From assembly GCA_002717305.1 (NCBI GenBank), contig PBDH01000017.1:1-13554 (forward strand): a stretch of 13,554 nucleotides of DNA, in the 5' to 3' direction. A program made the translations under genes and the position numbers. This document shows positions 6,835-13,378 of this stretch, piece after piece; positions within the stretch are counted from its first letter, which is position 1, and each line of letters begins with the position of its first letter. The notes under the pieces were generated by a model. It was not told where the DNA came from. It saw only the letters and a list, made by a program, of their open reading frames with translations, and did not search any database. This DNA is from Gammaproteobacteria bacterium. Lineage in GTDB: Bacteria > Pseudomonadota > Gammaproteobacteria > Pseudomonadales > Litorivicinaceae.

Positions 6835-7787
6835 TGAACGAGTCCAATGCACTTAACTTACTGGTCAGCCAAAAAAAACAGGTAGCGAAGGATATACTCG
6901 AATTTCAATTTGCTGCAGGAGATGAATCAGAGCTGCCGTCTTTCCAACCCGGTTCACACATTGCAATAGCGACACCCTGCGGGGCTAATCGTCAGTATTC
7001 TCTGATTAACGACGGTAACAAGCCAACCCTCTATCAGATTGCTGTGAAATTGGAGCCCCAATCCCGTGGCGGTTCTCAATCCTTGCACGAACAGCTGAAT
7101 GTGGGGCATTCGGTCATAGTGCAACGGCCTGATAATAGCTTTCCTCTAGTGGACGCCCCTGGGTATTTATTTATAGGTGGGGGTATCGGTATCACCCCGT
7201 TAATCGGTATGGCGAGAGCCTGTCAATCCAGTGGAAAGTCTTTTCGTCTGATTTACTGCGCCCGCTCTGAGGAGCATGCTGCTTATTGGCAAGATTTGAA
7301 GAATACGTTTGATGATAGCGTTGTTGTTCATTTTGATGGCGGTGACCCCGAAGAGGTTTATGACTTTTGGGACGAGTTTATGATTCCAAATCCGGACCAC
7401 GTTTATTGCTGTGGGCCGCGACCGTTGATGGATGAAATCAAGGCATTGAGTGGTCACTGGCCAGAACAACAAATTCACTTTGAAGACTTTAATCCGCAGA
7501 GCGGTCGTGACTACGTGAACATACCATTTACCGTTTCTATAAAATCAACCGGCGAGTCGTTTGAAGTCGGTGATAGCGCAACGATACTAGAAACATTACG
7601 AGGCCAAGGTTTAAGAGTTCCGAGCTCTTGTGAGAGTGGTACCTGTGGCTCTTGTAAAATGAAGCTATTGTCTGGGTCGGTGGAGCATCGTGATTTTGTT
7701 CTTGAGTCGGACGAGTATGAGTCGGCGATTATGGTGTGCGTGTCCCGCGGAAAAGGTGATATCGAGATTGACTTCGAAGATTACTGA
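6834..7787 (+). CDS. Phthalate dioxygenase reductase-type oxidoreductase (FMN, NADH, 2Fe-2S)
   Basis: A 317-residue reductase, matching the usual length of phthalate dioxygenase reductase (PDR). Domain order is FMN-binding barrel with RQYS at 53-56, NAD-binding domain with GGGIGITP at 115-122 and CGP at 193-195, then a C-terminal plant-type ferredoxin with iron-sulfur ligands Cys266, Cys271, Cys274 and Cys302. This order (flavin-NAD-ferredoxin) is that of class IA reductases that pass electrons from NADH straight to the oxygenase without a separate ferredoxin. It is divergent from the Rieske oxygenase, its evident partner, and starts the four-gene plus-strand operon. No clear Shine-Dalgarno precedes the ATG; the region upstream is AT-rich, so translation may be leaderless-like or weak. 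Its last 20 bases overlap the likely start of the next gene. Confidence 0.94.
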   Translation: MNESNALNLLVSQKKQVAKDILEFQFAAGDESELPSFQPGSHIAIATPCGANRQYSLINDGNKPTLYQIAVKLEPQSRGGSQSLHEQLNVGHSVIVQRPDNSFPLVDAPGYLFIGGGIGITPLIGMARACQSSGKSFRLIYCARSEEHAAYWQDLKNTFDDSVVVHFDGGDPEEVYDFWDEFMIPNPDHVYCCGPRPLMDEIKALSGHWPEQQIHFEDFNPQSGRDYVNIPFTVSIKSTGESFEVGDSATILETLRGQGLRVPSSCESGTCGSCKMKLLSGSVEHRDFVLESDEYESAIMVCVSRGKGDIEIDFEDY

Positions 7788-8940
7788 TCCAATTCGAGTG
7801 GGGGTCGTGGGTCTTGGAAGAGGATTTGCTCTAACGGCCCCATCGGCTCTTGTCAGCCAATTTGTTAGGTTTCTGGCTGCCGTTGCGCCTCGAGAGGAGT
7901 CGTGTGCTGCTTTTCGAGATATATTTCAAGGGGTCACCTATTCTTCCTACGACGACTTGCTTGATGACCCATCTATTGAGGCAGTTCACATTGCTACCCC
8001 CCATCAGCTTCACGCGGAGATGGCGGTGCAGGCAGCCCAACATGGTAAGCATGTGCTTGTTGAAAAACCTATTGCGATTACCTTGTCTGACGCAAAACGG
8101 ATGATTTCCGCTTGTGAAATGAATGAAGTAACCTTGATGGTGGGTCCAGCGCACTCTTTTGATGGGCCTATACTCAAAGCGAAGCAGCTAATTGAAAGCG
8201 GTCAGTTTGGCAGGGTTCTGGCAATCAATACCTTCAATTACACTGATTTTATGTACAGACCACGTCGAGACGAGGAGCTCAGTACAACCGATGGTGGAGG
8301 CGTATTGTTCTCGCAGGGGGCACATCAGTTCGATATTGTCCGTCTTCTAGCCGGGGGACAGGTTACCGAAGTCTATGCATTCACGGGGCACTGGGATACG
8401 CTACGTGACACAGAATTGTCTTATCAGGCAATGCTTAGATTTAGCAATGGGGTCACTGCTCAGTGCACATACTCGGGATACGCCAGGTTTGACTCCGACG
8501 AATTACAGGGTTGGATTGGGGAGACTGGAAATCCAAAAGATCCCAACAATTACGGAGGCTCCAGAAGAGCGTTGGCAGATGTCTCACGTGATGACGAGCT
8601 AAAGGCTAAGCGAGCCCGGACCTTTAGTGCGAAGAGTCTATGCGGAATCGCTGCAAATAATGAGCACTTCGGTCCTTTGATCGTGCAATGTGAGTATGCT
8701 GATCTAAAAATTGGACCAAGGGAAATAACTGTGTACAAAGACTTTGAAAAAGAAATCATCCCAGTCGCAGTAACTGCTAGTCCGAGGGAGCCTGTCTTCA
8801 AAGCCCTCTATGATTCAATCAGGTTGGACAAGAGGCCAGTTCAAACAGGCCGTTGGTGTCTTGGCACGCTTCAGGTTTGTCATGCTGTGTTAGATTCAGC
8901 GGAGCGTAGGAAGCCGGTTTTTATAGAAGGCCCCTATTAA
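7768..8940 (+). CDS. Gfo/Idh/MocA dehydrogenase, probable phthalate-type cis-dihydrodiol dehydrogenase
   Basis: A 390-residue NAD(P)-dependent dehydrogenase. The N-terminal Rossmann motif is VGVVGLGRG (about 11-19), the EKP cofactor motif is at 99-101, and the GFO/IDH/MocA active-site block GGGVLFSQGAHQFDIV is at 176-191, with His186 the usual catalytic base. A further FDSDELQGWIGE segment resembles, from memory, 4,5-dihydro-4,5-dihydroxyphthalate dehydrogenase (Pht4/OphB), which is also a Gfo/Idh/MocA member and rearomatises the cis-diol made by phthalate dioxygenase. Position right after the reductase supports that role. The frame opens further upstream (GTG at 7690), but that would be deeply embedded in the reductase. 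I choose the TTG at 7768, preceded by AAGGTG, overlapping the reductase by 20 bases. A sugar or inositol dehydrogenase role is less likely here. Confidence 0.87.
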   Translation: MTSKITDPIRVGVVGLGRGFALTAPSALVSQFVRFLAAVAPREESCAAFRDIFQGVTYSSYDDLLDDPSIEAVHIATPHQLHAEMAVQAAQHGKHVLVEKPIAITLSDAKRMISACEMNEVTLMVGPAHSFDGPILKAKQLIESGQFGRVLAINTFNYTDFMYRPRRDEELSTTDGGGVLFSQGAHQFDIVRLLAGGQVTEVYAFTGHWDTLRDTELSYQAMLRFSNGVTAQCTYSGYARFDSDELQGWIGETGNPKDPNNYGGSRRALADVSRDDELKAKRARTFSAKSLCGIAANNEHFGPLIVQCEYADLKIGPREITVYKDFEKEIIPVAVTASPREPVFKALYDSIRLDKRPVQTGRWCLGTLQVCHAVLDSAERRKPVFIEGPY

Positions 8941-8964
8941 ATTTTTGAGAGGGAGAAGATTCCA

Positions 8965-9810
8965 TTGGATTTGCCTAAGGTTCTCATAAAAGAAGAGATT
9001 GAGCGGGCATTGGTTGAGGACCTCGGCAGGGCGGGTGATTTATCGACGCAGGCAACGATTGAATCTCATAAGCGCGCGACGGCATTTTTCATTGCGCGCG
9101 ATGATGGCGTTGTCTGTGGTCTGCCACATGCGGCCGTGGCTTTCGAATGCATTGATCCCCAGCTCGATTTTGAGCGACGGGTGTCTGATGGGACTCGAGT
9201 GTCAGCCGGTACCGTGATCGCATCGGTATCGGGTAACGCGAGACCGATTTTATCAGCAGAACGTACTGCATTAAATTTTCTATGCCACTTATCTGGAATA
9301 GCCACTCTAACTTCGGATTTTGTCTCGCAAATTGCTCAAACGAAATCAAGGATATGCTGCACCCGGAAGACTGTTCCTGGTTTAAGAGCCTCGCAAAAGT
9401 ATGCGGTTCGCTGTGGTGGTGGTTCAAACCACCGTTTTGGTTTGGATGACGCTATTTTAATTAAGGATAATCATATTGCGGTTGCCGGAGGTATTACAAA
9501 GTCTATTCTCGCCGCGAAGTCGTTTGCTGGGCACTTGGTCAAGATAGAGATTGAGGTCGATACGTTGGAGCAATTCGAGGAAGCGCTCTCATCGAGGGCC
9601 GATTGCATATTGTTAGATAATTTTGCAACTGATCTTCTGTACAAGGCGGTCCGTATTAATCAGGGTCGGGCTACCCTTGAGGCTTCTGGTGGTGTGAAGC
9701 TCGACACCGTCAAAGCCATCGCGGAGTCCGGTGTTGACTATATATCGTCTTCTCAGATAACCATGTCTGCCTCAACATTTGATATTGGACTCGATATCGA
9801 ACTTGGATAA
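8965..9810 (+). CDS. nadC: NadC-like quinolinate phosphoribosyltransferase (nicotinate-nucleotide pyrophosphorylase)
   Basis: A 281-residue protein of normal NadC length and fold. NadC converts quinolinate plus PRPP to nicotinate mononucleotide, CO2 and pyrophosphate. The dicarboxylate-binding set is intact: Arg100 in ERTALNF, Arg134-Lys135 in CTRKT, His156-Arg157 in GGGSNHR and Lys167 in LIKDNH; the acidic pair Glu197 and Asp218 is also present. Departures are the Cys at 132 where family members have Asp (DTRKT), and the C-terminal SSSQITMS where the usual form is SVGALTHS, so a conserved Gly and His are replaced. It starts at TTG 8965 with GGGAG nine bases upstream; no ATG fits. No nadA or nadB is nearby, and it sits inside a catabolic operon, so it may be a paralogue with another role, like ModD. 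The family call is firm; the in vivo role is open. Confidence 0.9.
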   Translation: MDLPKVLIKEEIERALVEDLGRAGDLSTQATIESHKRATAFFIARDDGVVCGLPHAAVAFECIDPQLDFERRVSDGTRVSAGTVIASVSGNARPILSAERTALNFLCHLSGIATLTSDFVSQIAQTKSRICCTRKTVPGLRASQKYAVRCGGGSNHRFGLDDAILIKDNHIAVAGGITKSILAAKSFAGHLVKIEIEVDTLEQFEEALSSRADCILLDNFATDLLYKAVRINQGRATLEASGGVKLDTVKAIAESGVDYISSSQITMSASTFDIGLDIELG

Positions 9811-9819
9811 GGATTCTAG

Positions 9820-10917
9820 ATGAAGGTGATTAACAATTCCGATGTCGCGAGATTAGTCAGCCAAGATGAGGTAACGCGGACATTGGAGAGTGCCTATGAG
9901 GACTTATTTTCCGGTAGGGCTGTATGTCGCCCAAGAGTTGATGTGGAAATTCCGTCGGCTGATCCTGATCGTTTCTATCGGTGGGGGACGATGGAGGGAG
10001 GTTGCGCTGGTCGGTATTTCGCTATCCGGTGTAAGTCAGATATGATTTACCATAAGCACTCCGGATCCTCAATTACGCAAGAGAAGTACTGCGTTGAACC
10101 CGGAACTTTCTGTGGTTTCATACTTTTATTTTCGGTCGAAAACGGAGAGCCGCTAGCCTTAATTAATGACGGCATAATACAGCACATGCGCGTTGCCGCT
10201 GACGGTGCGATAGGTGTGAAGTATGCGAGTCGAGAAGATTCTAGTGTCGTCGGTCTGCTTGGGTCAGGGGGAATGGCGAAAGATCATTTGAGATCAGTTG
10301 TTCATGTCCGAGATATACAGAAAGTTAAAGTTTATAGTCCTACCAGGGACCACCGTGAGACTTTTGCCAAGACGATGGCCGCTGAATTAGAAGTTGATAT
10401 TGTACCATTTGACACACCAGACGACGCTGTCCGGGAGGTAGATATCATTATGGGGCTTACGGATTCAGCTGTTCCAGTTATCAGACCAGAGTATATCAAA
10501 CCGGGTCAACACCTACTGAACGTTGGTGGAGGCGGTGGCATTCCTGCTGCTGTGCAGGAAAAAGTGTCCAAATTCTTGCGTTTTGGTAACACAGACCCAC
10601 CTGTTGGTTGGTCAGATGTTCCATTTGACGACGAACACCTGACGTGGCAGGCCAGATCTGGTTTTTCTAAAAAAGCGCTGGCATCAAGCAAGCGAGCACA
10701 CGGTGCGGTGGGCGGGGACCGGCTGATCTATCTTGCCGAAGTGATAAAGACCGGATACTTTGATCGTCAGAGTGAGGATGTGACTTATTCCGAGCGAGGC
10801 AACCTTCAAGGGAATCAGTTCCACGCAGTCGCTGGCCTACTCTACGAGAAAGCTCTCGAGGCAGGCGTTAGCAGGGAAATCCCAACCGAATTATTTCTGC
10901 AGGATATTCGTAACTAG
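9820..10917 (+). CDS. Ornithine cyclodeaminase/mu-crystallin family protein
   Basis: A 365-residue NAD(P)-binding protein, somewhat longer than the usual 310-350 residues. The Rossmann motif GLLGSGGMAK is at 145-154. The substrate region keeps the basic positions Arg70 and Lys72 (AIRCK) and Arg124 (HMRVAADGA), where ornithine cyclodeaminase has RTAA. An extra stretch about 75-98, with KYCVEPGTFCG, marks a divergent subgroup. Known members include ornithine cyclodeaminase, alanine dehydrogenase, and mu-crystallin acting as a ketimine reductase, so chemistry on an imine or amino acid is expected, but the substrate is unknown. AAGGA lies six bases before the ATG, nine bases after nadC. It is the last gene of the operon. 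Its TAG stop shares the bases CTAG with the stop of the convergent aldehyde dehydrogenase. Confidence 0.88.
   Translation: MKVINNSDVARLVSQDEVTRTLESAYEDLFSGRAVCRPRVDVEIPSADPDRFYRWGTMEGGCAGRYFAIRCKSDMIYHKHSGSSITQEKYCVEPGTFCGFILLFSVENGEPLALINDGIIQHMRVAADGAIGVKYASREDSSVVGLLGSGGMAKDHLRSVVHVRDIQKVKVYSPTRDHRETFAKTMAAELEVDIVPFDTPDDAVREVDIIMGLTDSAVPVIRPEYIKPGQHLLNVGGGGGIPAAVQEKVSKFLRFGNTDPPVGWSDVPFDDEHLTWQARSGFSKKALASSKRAHGAVGGDRLIYLAEVIKTGYFDRQSEDVTYSERGNLQGNQFHAVAGLLYEKALEAGVSREIPTELFLQDIRN
10914..10917. other. Shared convergent stop codons (CTAG)
   Basis: The palindrome CTAG holds the TAG stop of the mu-crystallin-like gene (10915-10917, plus) and the TAG stop of the aldehyde dehydrogenase gene (10914-10916, minus). 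There is no intergenic space and no hairpin here, so the two transcripts must overlap at their 3' ends. Confidence 0.9.
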
Positions 10918-12347
10918 TACACCGGGCCGTTGATTGTCTGGTATTGGTAATATTCTCTCAGTCCAAATGTAGACTTTTCCCAGCCAATTCCGCTGTGCTT
11001 ATGGCCTCCGGATGGAAGTTCGCCGGAAAAATCGCCCATGGCTCTAGCAGCGTTGATGAAAACTCGCCCAGCTTCAATTTCGCGGGCGACTGTACTCAAT
11101 TCTTCAAGGTTTGCGCCCCACACGGAGCCGCTAAGCCCGTAGTCCTCGCTGTTTAACTCCTTAACTAGTTCTAAAGTATTATCGTATCCGAGTATTGGCA
11201 GGACAGGTCCAAATTGCTCTTCAATAACAAGAGGATGAGAATGTTCGATATTCCAGACAAGTGTCGGTTGGACATAGCAACCGTTGCGTAGATCAGCCGA
11301 CTCTAAAATTGTACCGCACGGCCTGACTACGGCATTACAAGATCGGGTTTGGTCGATAAGTGTGTTTAATCGGTGCTGCGCATCATCATCTATGACTGGG
11401 CCAATCGTTGACATTGTATCCGACGGCGCGCCCATCTTCAGGTGATCGGCACATTTTACTAAAGCCCCAATCATCTCTTCTTTTATTGATCGATGCACGT
11501 AAACACGTTTGGTCGCATAGCAATACTGACCCGATCTACGGAAGGCAGAGTCAACGATTTGAGAAGCGGTAATATTAAAATCTGAATCTTTGAGTACAAT
11601 CGCCGCATCGTTTCCGCCAAGCTCAAGTTGCACAGATTTTAATTCAGCCGCGGCCGATGCGGCCACCTGCTTTCCGACAGCAGTACTGCCGGTAAACGAG
11701 ATTTTCCTGACGTCGCGGTGTTTGATCATCGCCTCTCCAAGATCATTCGTTCCGTGCAATAGACTCAGCAGACCGGGTGGTAAGCAGTCCCTCAATAAAC
11801 CGAGGAATACAGTGACGCCGGCAGGAGCCCTGGGTGACGGCTTGACGATGACGGCGTTACCCGCAAGAAGTGCGGGAATCACTTTAGCAGTCGCTAACGA
11901 GACCGGTGCATTCCAAGGAACGATCGCGCCGACAACGCCAAAAGGAACCTTCCGTACAACAGCCTTAAAGGATTCATCACTATGATGCAATGACGCCAAC
12001 TCATCTGAGGCTATGCTCAATGTATGATTGATCTGTACAACTGATTCTTGAACCTCACGTCTTACAACGGTGTCAAGCATCCCTTGCTCGGTTTTGAGCA
12101 CCTCGACAATGTAATTTAAATTTTCTTCGAGAAGTGGGATGAAGTTTTTGATACACACGATCCTCTGATCGACCGATTGCTTAACCCATATTTTCTGGGC
12201 TTTTCTTGCTTGTTCGACTGCTTTGTCCAGATGTTCGTTCGAACACACCGGCATATTTCCGATCACTAGTCGGCGATCGGCAGGATCTCTTAAATCTAAG
12301 TTATCTATGGTATGGATGTAGTCTGCGCTAAAAGACTGTAATTGCAT
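10914..12347 (-). CDS. NAD(P)-dependent aldehyde dehydrogenase
   Basis: A 477-residue member of the aldehyde dehydrogenase superfamily, full length. Numbered from the ATG at 12347, the oxyanion-hole Asn is in PWN (144-146), the cofactor Lys in VKPSP (169), FTGS lies at 218-221, the general base is Glu242 in LELGG and the catalytic nucleophile is Cys276 in GQYC. EEQFGPVLPI follows further on. It oxidises an aldehyde to a carboxylic acid; the overall pattern is closest to the succinate-semialdehyde, lactaldehyde and benzaldehyde dehydrogenase type, without a residue that fixes the substrate. The frame runs on to a GTG at 12380, but I prefer the ATG because the extension would cover the 12371-12381 inverted repeat and a likely promoter. 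It is divergent from the hydroxyacid dehydrogenase, suggesting the two handle related aldehyde/alcohol intermediates. Confidence 0.92.
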   Translation of the reverse strand: MQLQSFSADYIHTIDNLDLRDPADRRLVIGNMPVCSNEHLDKAVEQARKAQKIWVKQSVDQRIVCIKNFIPLLEENLNYIVEVLKTEQGMLDTVVRREVQESVVQINHTLSIASDELASLHHSDESFKAVVRKVPFGVVGAIVPWNAPVSLATAKVIPALLAGNAVIVKPSPRAPAGVTVFLGLLRDCLPPGLLSLLHGTNDLGEAMIKHRDVRKISFTGSTAVGKQVAASAAAELKSVQLELGGNDAAIVLKDSDFNITASQIVDSAFRRSGQYCYATKRVYVHRSIKEEMIGALVKCADHLKMGAPSDTMSTIGPVIDDDAQHRLNTLIDQTRSCNAVVRPCGTILESADLRNGCYVQPTLVWNIEHSHPLVIEEQFGPVLPILGYDNTLELVKELNSEDYGLSGSVWGANLEELSTVAREIEAGRVFINAARAMGDFSGELPSGGHKHSGIGWEKSTFGLREYYQYQTINGPVY

Positions 12348-12370
12348 CGACTTCTCACGATAAATTGAAC

Positions 12371-12381
12371 TGTGATACACA
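12371..12381. promoter_or_regulatory. Candidate operator between aldehyde dehydrogenase and hydroxyacid dehydrogenase genes
   Basis: TGTG, ATA, CACA: a 4-3-4 inverted repeat in the 80-base divergent spacer. It touches the -10 box of the candidate leftward promoter. It shares the GTG/CAC arms with the inverted repeat at 6770-6781, which may point to one regulator, but the sites are short. Confidence 0.3.
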
Positions 12382-12409
12382 ATATCGGACCGCCTAAAAC
12401 AATTTACAA
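12381..12409 (-). promoter_or_regulatory. Candidate promoter for the aldehyde dehydrogenase gene
   Basis: On the minus strand, TTGTAA (plus 12404-12409) and GATATT (plus 12381-12386) with a 17-base spacer, four of six consensus bases in each box. It lies 34 bases before the chosen ATG and upstream of the alternative GTG at 12380, which would leave almost no leader. Confidence 0.3.
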
Positions 12410-12427
12410 GCGCTGAGGGAGATAGGA

Positions 12428-13270
12428 ATGAATACGGAAAAAATCGGATTTGTGGGTTTGGGCCGCATGGGTCTAAGAATGGCGCTCCGACTAATTGATT
12501 CTTATCCGGTCTATGGAACAGATAAAGCGGTATCGCTCAAACAGTCGGTTCGAGATAAAGGTGTAAATTGGATCGATGATTCGAAGTCTCTCGCACGACT
12601 CTGCCGGCATATTTTCGTTGTCGCGGGTACTGAAATTGAAGTTACGGAAATTATCTTCGGTAAGCGAGGGCTGATCTCCGGTATTGATTCAGATACTACA
12701 ATTGTGGTTTGCGCGACGGTACGGCCCAGTTACATGCGCGCCTTAGCTGAGCGGCTGTCCCAGACTAAATTTGTCAAGCTGCTCGACTGTCCGATCGCCA
12801 GAGGCGAGATGGCGGCAGAGTCAGGCGATCTGTTGCTTTTTGTTGGCGGTGATCGTGGTCTATTAGATTCACTAGAACAACTATTGGCTCATTTTGGCAC
12901 TGATATTGAATTCCTCGGTCCGATCGGGAGTGGGCAGGTCGCTAAGGCTGTGAACAACTACCTGCTATGGGCCTGTCTCACAGCATCAATGGAAGGTCTT
13001 GATTTTGGTGAAAGGATGGGCGTCGACAAAGAAAGGCTTAGGATTGCGCTCGAGAAAAGTAGCGGCGCGAATTGGGCCATGTCCACTCGCGCAGATGATC
13101 GACCAGCACTTTGGGCCGAGAAAGATATGGCGCTGTTTTTGTCGGAGGCTGATCGGTTACGATTCTCAGTCCCCATTGCGGGACAGGTCAGGGAAGCGAT
13201 AAAACTTTTTAAGGTCGATCGGCATCTGGAGCGGTCTCCGGATTTTGAGGAATATAAATTTTTGACGTAG
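12428..13270 (+). CDS. Beta-hydroxyacid dehydrogenase (HIBADH/GLYR family)
   Basis: A 280-residue NAD(P)-dependent dehydrogenase of usual length (290 or so). The Rossmann motif is GFVGLGRMG (7-15), with Asp32 after the second strand favouring NAD. The catalytic Lys173 and Asn177 are in GSGQVAKAVNN. The substrate loop, normally DxPVSGG, is DCPIARG at 120-126, so the serine is lost and Arg125 is introduced. An Arg here recalls, from memory, the sulfolactaldehyde reductase YihU, where it binds the sulfonate; a larger anion than in 3-hydroxyisobutyrate is therefore possible. GAGGGAG six bases before the ATG gives a strong ribosome-binding site. It faces away from the aldehyde dehydrogenase, and a TctA permease follows 108 bases downstream. 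The role is likely interconversion of a semialdehyde and hydroxyacid; substrate unknown. Confidence 0.9.
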   Translation: MNTEKIGFVGLGRMGLRMALRLIDSYPVYGTDKAVSLKQSVRDKGVNWIDDSKSLARLCRHIFVVAGTEIEVTEIIFGKRGLISGIDSDTTIVVCATVRPSYMRALAERLSQTKFVKLLDCPIARGEMAAESGDLLLFVGGDRGLLDSLEQLLAHFGTDIEFLGPIGSGQVAKAVNNYLLWACLTASMEGLDFGERMGVDKERLRIALEKSSGANWAMSTRADDRPALWAEKDMALFLSEADRLRFSVPIAGQVREAIKLFKVDRHLERSPDFEEYKFLT

Positions 13271-13378
13271 GAGTCTTTTTCTATCTACACAAGATGATTA
13301 CGTTCTGTCTCAACCCTAGTTACAGTGCTAATAGCCGTGTTAGCGTATCAAGCGAAATAAGAAAATAAGGAACGAGTA

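Noticed and set aside
11590..11985. Antisense open frame of 131 codons inside the aldehyde dehydrogenase gene
   Set aside because: It lies across the conserved ALDH motifs on the other strand; Ala/Ser/Thr/Pro-rich translation is typical of a shadow frame.
13327..13344. GCTAA/TTAGC hairpin upstream of tctA, considered as a terminator or attenuator
   Set aside because: The stem is only five AT-rich pairs with an eight-base loop and no T-run; likely chance.
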